Assembly: GCA_045576655.1 (NCBI GenBank)
Contig: JAZNGW010000005.1
Coordinates: 1-64,000, forward strand
Origin: RGIG8745 sp045576655
GTDB taxonomy: Bacteria > Bacteroidota > Bacteroidia > Bacteroidales > Bacteroidaceae
Direction of reading: 5' to 3'
Length of the DNA: 64,000 nucleotides
The position numbers were made by a program, and so were the translations under genes. The notes below the pieces were generated by a model. The model was not told where the DNA came from. It was given only the letters and a program-made list of their open reading frames with translations, and searched no databases. Shown one piece after another: positions 34,947 to 42,198 of the stretch (within the stretch, counting starts at the first letter, position 1; each line of letters opens with the position of its first letter).

Positions 34947-35815
34947 AGAAGAAAGTAATTCTCTCGATGTTGGCGGCGGCTTTTTGCGCCCTCAACAGCA
35001 TGACGCTTTCAGCTCAGGGCGTCATAGTTTACAAGACTGACGGAACTAAAATCAAGGTGCCTTACACTCTGCTCGACAGCATTGCCACCTATACCTACGA
35101 AGAGGGGCAGGACGATGCCGATGACAATGCAGAGGTGAAGGAATACACCGTGGGCGGTGTCACCTTCAAGATGATACGCGTTGAAGCCGGCACATTCCGT
35201 ATGGGTTCGACTTCAGGCGATTCCGATGAACAGCCGGTGCATAGCGTAACGCTCTCATCCGACTACTATATCGGTGAGACAGAAGTGACTCAGGAACTCT
35301 GGACGGCAGTGATGGGCACTAACCCCTCAAACTTCACTTCTGACTCTCAGCTGCCAGTTGAAAAGGTTTCGTGGAACGACTGCCAGACCTTCATCACTAA
35401 ACTCAACTCGCTGACAGGCGCAACGTTCCGTCTGCCTACCGAGGCTGAATGGGAGTTTGCAGCCCGTGGCGGCAATAAGTCGCAGGGCTACACCTATAGC
35501 GGAAGCAATACGATAGATAATGTGGCGTGGTACACAGACAATAGCAGTAGCAAGACTCACGTAGTGAAGACCAAGTCGCCTAACGAGCTTGGCATTTACG
35601 ACATGAGCGGTAATGTGTGGGAGTGGTGCCAGGACTGGTATGGCAGTTATTCTTCTGCAGCAGTGACCGACCCGCAGGGTGCTTCGTCAGGCTCCTCTCG
35701 TGTCTATCGTGGGGGTAGCTGGGGCAACTACGCTACCTACTGTCGCTGCACGAATCGCGACTACACGCCGACGTACACGGTCTACATCCTCGGCTTGCGC
35801 CTCGTTTCTCAGTAA
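34943..35815 (+). CDS. DGR target: FGE-sulfatase/C-type-lectin-fold protein with C-terminal variable region
   Basis: A 290-residue protein with a signal peptide (MKKKVILSMLAAAFCALNSMTLSAQ region), a short VYKTDGTKIKVPY module, then a formylglycine-generating-enzyme (SUMF1) domain from about residue 70: FRMGSTSGDSDEQP, TEVTQELW, FRLPTEAEWEFAARGG, GIYDMSGNVWEWCQDW and YRGGSW. This is the lectin-like scaffold used by many DGR targets; it is probably a binding protein rather than an enzyme. Residues 250-290 are encoded by the VR. Residues matching TR AAY codons are 252, 255, 261-263, 266, 271, 273, 274, 278 and 280-282; here they read S, Y, G-N-Y, Y, N, D, Y, Y and V-Y-I. The invariant framework (RGGSW, CRCTNR, LGLRLVSQ) is kept. 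The start overlaps the upstream stop (ATGA). Confidence 0.93.
   Translation: MKKKVILSMLAAAFCALNSMTLSAQGVIVYKTDGTKIKVPYTLLDSIATYTYEEGQDDADDNAEVKEYTVGGVTFKMIRVEAGTFRMGSTSGDSDEQPVHSVTLSSDYYIGETEVTQELWTAVMGTNPSNFTSDSQLPVEKVSWNDCQTFITKLNSLTGATFRLPTEAEWEFAARGGNKSQGYTYSGSNTIDNVAWYTDNSSSKTHVVKTKSPNELGIYDMSGNVWEWCQDWYGSYSSAAVTDPQGASSGSSRVYRGGSWGNYATYCRCTNRDYTPTYTVYILGLRLVSQ
35688..35812 (+). repeat. DGR variable repeat (VR)
   Basis: 125 nt aligned to the TR at 37383-37510 (128 nt). All 14 substitutions fall at TR adenines (9 A to T, 4 A to G, 1 A to C); 0 of 91 aligned non-adenine positions differ. One AAC codon of a triple AAC run in TR is missing, an in-frame 3-nt deletion. The last 24 nt (35789-35812) are identical to TR and GC-rich, corresponding to the initiation-of-mutagenic-homing region, and end right at the target stop codon. 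Confidence 0.96.
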
Positions 35816-35839
35816 CTTCCTCTTAAAAAAATAAGAATA

Positions 35840-35922
35840 ATATCCGCCACTGGCAGGGCTTTATTACAGGAGCGCTCCAGATGAAAAGGGGCGCGACAAT
35901 AAGCCCTGCCAGTGGCGGATAT
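35840..35922. other. Long inverted repeat/DNA hairpin just downstream of VR
   Basis: Arms 35840-35861 and 35901-35922 are perfect 22-bp complements (ATATCCGCCACTGGCAGGGC and on), extending a few bases with one bulge; the 39-nt loop contains the perfect 10-bp palindrome GGAGCGCTCC at 35869-35878. It begins 28 nt after VR ends. In the Bordetella phage BPP-1 DGR a hairpin/cruciform immediately after VR raises target recognition; the position here suggests the same role. On the minus strand it would be followed by T-rich sequence, so a terminator role in that direction cannot be excluded; on the plus strand no T run follows. Confidence 0.85.
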
Positions 35923-35943
35923 GGAAATAATGTGTAGATAATT

Positions 35944-36405
35944 ATGGAAATAAAAATTTTTAGCGTTCATGCTCTTGCTGCTGACGATGAGTTGGAGGAG
36001 GTAAACAAGTTCTTGCGCTCGCATCGGATATTGCAAGTTGATAAGACTTTTTCTTCGGAAGGCGGATATTGGAGCATTCTTGTGACATATCAGGAGCAAG
36101 GTGCGACAAATTCCAGTGGCGGGACAGATGTGCACCGAAAGCAAAAAGTGGATTATAAGGAAGTGCTTTCGCCTGAGGCTTATTCCCGATTTGAACATAT
36201 GAGAGGTGTGCGTGGCGAATTGGCGCGTAAAGAGGGATTGGCTGCTTTCATGATATTCTCGGACAGGGAACTTGCGAAAATTGCAGAACTGGAGGAGGTG
36301 GACGTAGAGTCTCTTAACGCTATTCAAGGGATTGACGACAAGAAGCGGCAGAAATATGGACGGTATTTCCTTACAGTTGCAGATATAGATGAAGCGGGTG
36401 GGTAA
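35944..36405 (+). CDS. HRDC-domain DGR accessory protein
   Basis: A 153-residue protein with an N-terminal α/β-looking segment (MEIKIFSVHALAADDELEEV) and a C-terminal HRDC domain (about residues 75-145: LSPEAYSRFEHMRGVRGELA, FMIFSDRELAKIA, LNAIQGIDDKKRQKYG). HRDC domains bind nucleic acids in RecQ helicases and RNase D. HRDC proteins are known as an alternative accessory to Avd in some DGRs, where Avd binds the RT and TR RNA. No Avd-like four-helix protein was found nearby, so this probably fills that role. Its stop overlaps one of the two possible RT starts. Confidence 0.88.
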   Translation: MEIKIFSVHALAADDELEEVNKFLRSHRILQVDKTFSSEGGYWSILVTYQEQGATNSSGGTDVHRKQKVDYKEVLSPEAYSRFEHMRGVRGELARKEGLAAFMIFSDRELAKIAELEEVDVESLNAIQGIDDKKRQKYGRYFLTVADIDEAGG

Positions 36406-37378
36406 TCTTATGCCTCTGATTACTGCGCCTGACAATCTTCGGGAGGCGTTTCTGCTTGCAGCTCGTGGCAAGTCATCAAAGGAAGAAGTCAGGAGGTTTA
36501 GGGAAAATCTTGATGAAAATCTATTGAGGATGGCAGAAGAACTAAATGCAGCCACGTATGACTTTTCCAGATATCGCCAGTTTATGGTGTATGAACCCAA
36601 GCCGAGAGTGATTAATGCAGCTCCGTTTGTAACGAGGGTGGCTCTTCAGGCAATGATGCGCGTTTGCCATAATATTTTCGACGATTACCAAATTTTTGAT
36701 AGTTACGCCAGTAGGGTGGGGAAGGGTACGTATAAGGCTTTGGAGCGGGCGCGTCAGTATGCAAGGCGGTACCGGTGGTTTGCAAAGCTTGATGTTAAGA
36801 GTTATTTTGCGTCAATAGACCATTACGTGATGATGCGAATGTTGTGCCGGTTGTTTAAGGATAATGTCCTTTTAGAAAATTTCCAGAATATTATTGACAG
36901 CTATTCTGTGGAACCACATAAGGGACTGCCCATTGGTAACCTTAGCAGCCAGTATTTTGCGAATCATTATTTATCTGTTGCAGACCGTTATGCAAAGTCC
37001 AATGGCGTGAAGGCTATGGTCAGGTATATGGATGATGTGTTGTTCTTTGGTGATGACAAGTCTTTGCTGATTCGTCAAATGAATGGTTATGCAAAGTTCG
37101 TGACAAGCGAACTTCTGCTCAAACTGCATGTTCCGGTAATCAATAAAACGCATCATGGAGTGCCGTTCTTGGGCTATGTGATCTATGGCGACAAAATGAG
37201 GCTGAATGCAAACAGCAGACGCCGTTTCAGACGCAGGATGGGCATGATGTGTGAAAGTGTTGACACAAATTCATTGCCCGATGATATGTATAATGCAAAT
37301 TTTGTGGCGATGTTGTCGTTTGTGCAAAAGGCGGATTCTTTGGGATTCCGCAAAAAAGTCTTCGGAATGCTTTCGTAG
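36389..37378 (+). CDS. DGR reverse transcriptase
   Basis: A 329-residue (from ATG 36389) reverse transcriptase; ATG 36410 (MPLITAPDN), 4 nt after the upstream stop, is an alternative start. The polymerase motifs are in order: YEPKPRVINAAPFVTRV, KLDVKSYFASIDH, then IGNLSSQYFAN at residues 182-192, the DGR-specific replacement of the usual QG..SP motif, and the catalytic YMDD at 213-216, then HHGVPFLGYVIY. No maturase, RNase H or integrase domain is present. It makes cDNA of the TR RNA with errors at adenines, and the product replaces VR. The TR starts 5 nt after the stop. Confidence 0.96.
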   Translation: MKRVGNLMPLITAPDNLREAFLLAARGKSSKEEVRRFRENLDENLLRMAEELNAATYDFSRYRQFMVYEPKPRVINAAPFVTRVALQAMMRVCHNIFDDYQIFDSYASRVGKGTYKALERARQYARRYRWFAKLDVKSYFASIDHYVMMRMLCRLFKDNVLLENFQNIIDSYSVEPHKGLPIGNLSSQYFANHYLSVADRYAKSNGVKAMVRYMDDVLFFGDDKSLLIRQMNGYAKFVTSELLLKLHVPVINKTHHGVPFLGYVIYGDKMRLNANSRRRFRRRMGMMCESVDTNSLPDDMYNANFVAMLSFVQKADSLGFRKKVFGMLS

Positions 37379-37382
37379 AGTG

Positions 37383-37510
37383 CAGGCTCCAATCGTGTCA
37401 ATCGTGGGGGTAGCTGGAACAACAACGCTACCAACTGTCGCTGCACGAATCGCAACAACAACACGCCGACGAACACGAACAACAACCTCGGCTTGCGCCT
37501 CGTTTCTCAG
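37383..37510 (+). repeat. DGR template repeat (TR)
   Basis: 128 nt directly after the RT gene, the source copy for VR at 35688-35812. It has 36 adenines, most of them in 14 AAT/AAC codons when read in the VR frame (including three runs AAC-AAC-AAC), so mutating the A positions can give many residues but no stop codon. The 24-nt 3' end (37487-37510) matches VR exactly. The TR itself is not part of a recognised gene and is expected to be transcribed as a template RNA, probably together with the flank to about 37.6 kb. Confidence 0.96.
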
Positions 37511-38022
37511 CTCAGCCTCTCGGTTCAGAAAAAGAGGAAGAACAGAAGGCATATCCAGTCCTTTTCTTGTGAAAAGGCAAATGTGGCGGGTTAGGTCGCC
37601 GTTTAAGAAGAATTTAGTAGGGGCTGTCCGAAAGATTCTTCTTTTTGTCGGACACCAATAAAAAAGAAAGGGACTGTGTCAAAATGAAAATTTGCTGCAC
37701 TGTGCCATGTTCATTTTGACCTGCCTCTAAAACGCTCCAATAGTTCCATCCGTAGGGTGCGGATCTATGTGTCCGCCCTAATACGCTTCGCAGAAGATAT
37801 GAAAAAAGCGAAGAGTTTTGTTATTCGCGCTTCGGCGGAGTTTAATTCACGCTTCGTCACGAATTGATTCACGCTTCGTCGCGAATACATTTGCTCTTCG
37901 GCGCGAAGTTGAGAGTTGTGGGCTTTTTTAATGAAAATGGTGCGAAATGACGTTTTCCGCAGTTTGCGGACAACAAAAAATAAAGAAGCACCAATCTGTC
38001 GGGGAGGACGGGTTGGTGCTTC
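37511..38022. other. Non-coding region after TR: small hairpins and degenerate repeats
   Basis: No gene was seen. Closest to TR is CCTCT...AGAGG (37516-37537) and a perfect 7-bp stem with TTGT loop (CCTTTTC/GAAAAGG, 37560-37577); these could be part of the template RNA. 37625-37654 has short TGTCCGA/TCGGACA arms. 37826-37910 repeats TTCACGCTTCGTCGCGAAT-like units. The last stretch is AT-rich before the dnaG stop. Confidence 0.6.
37678..37720. repeat. Inverted repeat resembling an insertion-sequence end
   Basis: GTCAAAATGAA (37678-37688) and TTCATTTTGAC (37710-37720) are perfect 11-bp complements with a 21-nt loop. It may be a terminator for the template transcript or a leftover of a miniature element; no T run follows. 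Confidence 0.5.
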
Positions 38023-40185
38023 TTATTTCACGAATACGCGGTCGCCGAGGAGTTTGGCAAGTTCGCGCTGTATGTTGCTGAGTGTGATGTATTGCTGCAT
38101 GACCTCGTTGCAATGCTCAGGGTCGGAGGTGACGGACGGGTCGGTGAGCAGTTTGGAAACGGTGCGAAGCTCGTTCTCGATGTATGTGTACTTGTAGTCG
38201 AGAAGGAGGCGTGCGATAGTGCTTGTTGCATTGTTCGCATCGTTGTCAGCATCCTCGTTTTTCTTTTCTTCCGACTTGCTCAAGTGGTACTGCTCGCTGA
38301 GAAGGTTGGCTGCCTCTCGGCTGATTTCGAGCGAGGGGTTGTATAGCAGATGCCTGCTTGCGGAGAAGTTGGATGCTGTGGAATGTGCGGCAAGGTCGGT
38401 GAGCATCTGGGCATAGAGCGGCGAACGGAACTGAAGTCCGTCGTTAGCGAGCTCGCTCTCGACGTATTGGGCAATAGTAATCTCGATATCTTTGTCTTCC
38501 TCATCCTTGATGGTTATCTTTTGCTCGCCGTGGCGCGCAATGATTGCCATGATGAGGCGTTCGAGTCCGATGAATCGTGCTTCCTCCTTAGATGTCTTTG
38601 TGGCAAAAAAATGTGCTTCTTCGCCGAAAGGAGGGCGCTCGGCTGGTTCCTCTGGCGGAGGCAGTTCGCCCGTCTCGGCAGGTATGTTGTCAGGCGGAAA
38701 GTCGGAAGGTGCGTAGTTTGGGTCGAAAGGCGGAATGTCTTCGGGAGCGGGTGGGGGAGGTGGCACTATGCCGTCGTTGGCATGTGCTAAATTGCTTTCC
38801 CTTTGTTGCTGGTTGCTTTCCTGTAGTTTCTGCCGCTCTCTTTCGCGTTCTTTCTCTTTGCGGATGCGCTCAAGCTCTTCCTTGCGGTTCTTGTCAGTTT
38901 CGCGGATGAGCATGAGTTCATCAACTCCGAGAAGTTCGCTGCATTCGTGCAAGTAAGTGGAACGGACAATCTCTTCGGGAATGACGGAAATGCTGCGCAC
39001 GATGTCCTTGATGAGCTGTGCTCGCTTGAGCGGGTCGCGTCCGGCATCGCCTATGAGAAGATTCGTTTTGAAGATGATGAAGTCGGTTTGGTTGGCTTCG
39101 ACATATTGGCGAAACTCCGTGGCGTTGTGCTTTCGCGCAAAACTATCGGGGTCGTCGCCGTCGGGAAGGAGAAGTATTTTAACGTTCATCCCCTCGGCAA
39201 GGAGCATGTCGGTGCCTCGGAGGGCGGCGTGTATGCCGGCGCTGTCGCCATCGTAGAGCAGTGTGATGTTGGATGTGAAGCGATGGAGCAGACGAATCTG
39301 CGCTTCGTTGAGCGCCGTTCCGGAGTTGGCCACGACGTTTTCCACTCCGCACTGGTGCATGGAGATTACATCGGTGTAGCCTTCGACCATGTAGACGCGG
39401 TCTTCCTTGACGATGGCTTTCTTTGCTTGAAAGATGCCGTAGAGTTCGTTGCTCTTATGGAATATTTCGGATTCTGGGGAGTTGATATACTTCTGACTCA
39501 CTCCCTTGGTGCGTGCATCGAGCACTCGTCCGCCGAAGGCCGTTACTTTGCCGCTTACGGAGAACCAAGGGAACATGACCCTTCCCCAGTACTTGTCGCG
39601 CAGCGTGCCGTCGTCACGGCGGTAGCACAAACCTGTCTTGACGAGGTAGTCTTCCTTATAGCCTTTCTTCTTCGCTTCCTTCGCCATAGCGTCGTTCTGC
39701 GATAGGCAGAATCCGAGACGGAACTTTTCGATGATGTCGTCGCGGAAACCGCGCGAACGGAAGTAAGCGAGGCCTATGGCACGCCCGTCCTGATGGTTAA
39801 GCATCGTCTGGTGGAAGTAGTTGCTTGCCCACTCGTTTACGGCAAACATGCTCTCTCGTTCGCTCTGACTTTGCTTTTGGGCATCGGTAAGTTCGCGCTC
39901 CTTGACTTCGATGCCGTATTTCTTTGCGAGGAATTTAAGTGCTTCGTAATAGGTGAGTTGCTCCTGCTCCATGATGAAATGGACGGAGTTGCCTCCTTTT
40001 CCGCAACTGAAGCATTTGCAAAGTCCTTTTGCGGGGGAGACATAGAACGACGGCGTTTTGTCGTCGTGGAATGGACACAGTCCTTTATAGCTTGCACCAG
40101 CTCGGCGCAAGGTGACATATTCGGATACGACGTCAACGATGTTTGCCGCATCGATAATTCTGTCTATGGTGGACTGATCGATCAT
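38023..40185 (-). CDS. dnaG: DNA primase
   Basis: Synthesises RNA primers at the replication fork. The 720-residue protein has the CHC2 zinc ribbon (CPFHDDKTPSFYVSP ... CFSCGKGGN), a Toprim core with VEGYTDVISMHQCG and LLYDGDSAG, and a C-terminal helicase-binding part. Between core and C-terminal domain, roughly residues 465-535, lies an unusual low-complexity linker: a run of charged RKEKERERERQ-type residues then many prolines (VPPPPPAPEDIPPFDP and on). This linker makes it longer than E. coli DnaG. The leader is repetitive and guanine-poor. Confidence 0.95.
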   Translation of the reverse strand: MIDQSTIDRIIDAANIVDVVSEYVTLRRAGASYKGLCPFHDDKTPSFYVSPAKGLCKCFSCGKGGNSVHFIMEQEQLTYYEALKFLAKKYGIEVKERELTDAQKQSQSERESMFAVNEWASNYFHQTMLNHQDGRAIGLAYFRSRGFRDDIIEKFRLGFCLSQNDAMAKEAKKKGYKEDYLVKTGLCYRRDDGTLRDKYWGRVMFPWFSVSGKVTAFGGRVLDARTKGVSQKYINSPESEIFHKSNELYGIFQAKKAIVKEDRVYMVEGYTDVISMHQCGVENVVANSGTALNEAQIRLLHRFTSNITLLYDGDSAGIHAALRGTDMLLAEGMNVKILLLPDGDDPDSFARKHNATEFRQYVEANQTDFIIFKTNLLIGDAGRDPLKRAQLIKDIVRSISVIPEEIVRSTYLHECSELLGVDELMLIRETDKNRKEELERIRKEKERERERQKLQESNQQQRESNLAHANDGIVPPPPPAPEDIPPFDPNYAPSDFPPDNIPAETGELPPPEEPAERPPFGEEAHFFATKTSKEEARFIGLERLIMAIIARHGEQKITIKDEEDKDIEITIAQYVESELANDGLQFRSPLYAQMLTDLAAHSTASNFSASRHLLYNPSLEISREAANLLSEQYHLSKSEEKKNEDADNDANNATSTIARLLLDYKYTYIENELRTVSKLLTDPSVTSDPEHCNEVMQQYITLSNIQRELAKLLGDRVFVK

Positions 40186-40246
40186 GTTGAGTGTTTAAAG
40201 TTTAAAGTTGAGTGTATGAGGGCTTTCAACATTAGACATTCAACCT

Positions 40247-40819
40247 TCAACTGTGTGTAAATATGCTGTTGAGTATTTCTTGGCGGAGTTGTTTGTCCGT
40301 CTGGAATACTCCTGAATAGTCTGATGTGATGGTGGTGGCTCCTTGTTTTTCCACTCCACGCATTTGCATGCATAGGTGTTGCGCTTCGATAACAACCATA
40401 ACGCCTAACGGATTGAGCGCTTCTTGTATGCACTGGCATATCTGAGTAGTGAGGCGTTCCTGCACTTGCAGGCGATGCGAGAAAATATCTACTACACGAG
40501 GGATTTTGCTCAGTCCTGTAATGTAGCCGTTAGGGATGTATGCCACATGAACCTTGCCGAAGAATGGAAGTATGTGATGCTCGCAGAGCGAGTAAAACTC
40601 TATGTCCTTGACGGTGATAGGTTGTGAGTAGTCTTCCTTGAATTTTGCGGAGTTGAGTACAGCCAACGGATCCATGTCGTAACCGCGTGTGAGTTCGGCT
40701 AATGTCTTCGCCACTCTTTCGGGGGTCTTAAGGAGTCCTTCTCGTTCAGTGTTCTCGCCGATCAACTCCAGCGTTTGTTTGCAATTGGCTTTAAGCAATT
40801 CTATGTTTTCAGTCTGCAT
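40247..40819 (-). CDS. folE: GTP cyclohydrolase I
   Basis: Converts GTP to 7,8-dihydroneopterin triphosphate, the first step of folate (and queuosine) synthesis. The 190-residue protein has the family motifs FYSLCEHHILPFFGKVHVAY (zinc-binding C and H residues), GLSKIPRVV, SHRLQVQERLT and QHLCMQMRGV. Downstream of a SPOR-domain gene on the same strand with an 8-nt gap; dnaG follows. Confidence 0.96.
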   Translation of the reverse strand: MQTENIELLKANCKQTLELIGENTEREGLLKTPERVAKTLAELTRGYDMDPLAVLNSAKFKEDYSQPITVKDIEFYSLCEHHILPFFGKVHVAYIPNGYITGLSKIPRVVDIFSHRLQVQERLTTQICQCIQEALNPLGVMVVIEAQHLCMQMRGVEKQGATTITSDYSGVFQTDKQLRQEILNSIFTHS

Positions 40820-40827
40820 GCCGAATT

Positions 40828-41292
40828 TTATTCCTTTACGTAAATTTCGCTCGGTACAATCATTGCACTTCGTGATACGGCTCTGACTTTGTTGAGATAT
40901 TCAAGAGCCTCGTCTCTATTCTTGAAGTCTCCTACACGGCATACCCATTCAGGGTTGTTGTATATGGTGTAGGTATCTAAGTCGAAGAGTTTTTTGATTC
41001 TTTCTCCTGCTTTTCTTGCTTCAGCTTCGTCTGTGCGAGTGTTTCCGCCTTTAAATACCTGTATTCTGTAACCACGTCTTTTTACCCTCATCCGACTATT
41101 GTTATTGTCGTCGTCTGATTTCTCAGTAGGGATAAATTCACCATTGACGATTTTTGTCAGCAATGCGTCCTGGTGTATTTTTACCATGCCTTGTCCTTCT
41201 GCAACTTGCTCAATCTGGTCCATAAACTTCTGTGCAGAAGCAAACGTTGCATAAACGAACAGACAAACAGAAAGTGTTAGTATTCTTTTCAT
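40828..41292 (-). CDS. SPOR domain-containing exported protein
   Basis: A 154-residue protein with a signal peptide (MKRILTLSVCLFVYATFASA). The C-terminal ~75 residues (RRGYRIQVFKGGNTRTDEAE ... YTIYNNPEWVCRVGDFKNRD) match a SPOR domain, which binds denuded peptidoglycan strands at division sites. It likely resides in the periplasm. Adjacent folE and tpiA give no functional clue. Confidence 0.85.
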   Translation of the reverse strand: MKRILTLSVCLFVYATFASAQKFMDQIEQVAEGQGMVKIHQDALLTKIVNGEFIPTEKSDDDNNNSRMRVKRRGYRIQVFKGGNTRTDEAEARKAGERIKKLFDLDTYTIYNNPEWVCRVGDFKNRDEALEYLNKVRAVSRSAMIVPSEIYVKE

Positions 41293-41335
41293 ATCAGCGG
41301 GTTGAAAGTTAATTCATTTGAAAACACTTTGTCCA

Positions 41336-41367
41336 TGCGGCGATATGCTTGTTGCTTTGTCGCCGCA
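41336..41367. terminator. Hairpin between the tpiA and SPOR genes
   Basis: TGCGGCGA (41336-41343) and TCGCCGCA (41360-41367) form a perfect 8-bp stem. It lies after the tpiA stop on the minus strand but has only a weak T-rich tail. Confidence 0.4.
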
Positions 41368-41410
41368 CGGACTGAAGTGAATGCTTTAATCTTGAGGAAT
41401 AAGACTAAGC

Positions 41411-42169
41411 TTATTTCCAAGCGTCGATGATGCCCTTGAAGTCAGCTACAGCAAGTGACGCGCCACCGATAAGACCACCGTCGATGTTAGGTTTAGCGAA
41501 GAGTTCAGGAGCGTTTGAAGCCTTGCAAGAACCACCGTAGAGGATTGAAGTGTTGTCAGCAACCTCTGCGCCGTACTTTTCAGCAACGACTGAACGGATA
41601 TAAGCGTGTATCTCTTCTGCCTGCTCTGATGTAGCAGTCTTGCCTGTGCCGATAGCCCAGATTGGTTCGTAAGCGATTACGATATTGGCAAACTCCTCAG
41701 CAGAGAGGTTGAATACTGAGCCTTCGAGTTCAGCCTTGCACACTTCGTTCTGCTTGTTAGCTTCGCGCTCTTCGAGAGTTTCGCCGATGCAGAAGATAAC
41801 CTTCAAGCCGTTAGCGAGTGCGAGAAGAACCTTCTCCTTAAGGATTTCTGGAGTCTCGTTGTAGTACTCGCGACGCTCTGAATGGCCGAGGATAACGTAT
41901 TCTGCACCTGTTGACTTAACCATTTCTGCAGAAACCTCACCTGTGTATGCTCCGCTTGCCTTGTTAGCGCAGTTCTCAGCGCCAAGACCGATAACGTTGT
42001 GGTCGATGATGTCAGAAACCTTTGCAAGGTGGATGAATGGAGTACAGATTACAACGTCGCAGTTTGGCTTGTCTGCTGCAAGAGCAGCGTTGAGTTCAGT
42101 TGCGAGTGCGATACCTTCCTGAAGATTCTTGTTCATCTTCCAGTTGCCGGCTACAATTTTCTTTCTCAT
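41411..42169 (-). CDS. tpiA: Triosephosphate isomerase
   Basis: Interconverts dihydroxyacetone phosphate and glyceraldehyde-3-phosphate in glycolysis. The 252-residue protein starts MRKKIVAGNWKMNKN. The active-site Lys is in NWKMN, His in ILGHSERR, and Glu in IAYEPIWAIGTG; the phosphate loop is ILYGGSCKASN and DGGLIGGASL. The upstream gene stop is 30 nt away. Confidence 0.97.
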   Translation of the reverse strand: MRKKIVAGNWKMNKNLQEGIALATELNAALAADKPNCDVVICTPFIHLAKVSDIIDHNVIGLGAENCANKASGAYTGEVSAEMVKSTGAEYVILGHSERREYYNETPEILKEKVLLALANGLKVIFCIGETLEEREANKQNEVCKAELEGSVFNLSAEEFANIVIAYEPIWAIGTGKTATSEQAEEIHAYIRSVVAEKYGAEVADNTSILYGGSCKASNAPELFAKPNIDGGLIGGASLAVADFKGIIDAWK

Positions 42170-42198
42170 TTTAGTTTGTTTTAATTGTTAAACTTTGG

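Noticed and set aside
35840..35922. Plain rho-independent terminator for the target gene
   Set aside because: No T run follows on the plus strand, and the very long stem just after VR fits a DGR homing hairpin better; minus-strand termination remains possible.
37251..37661. Open frame across the TR encoding a basic, Arg/Thr-rich protein
   Set aside because: It overlaps the RT gene end in another frame and the TR codons make sense only in the VR frame; no start or homologous motif supports it.
37678..37720. Intact insertion sequence
   Set aside because: Only one short inverted repeat pair is present; no transposase or second end was found.
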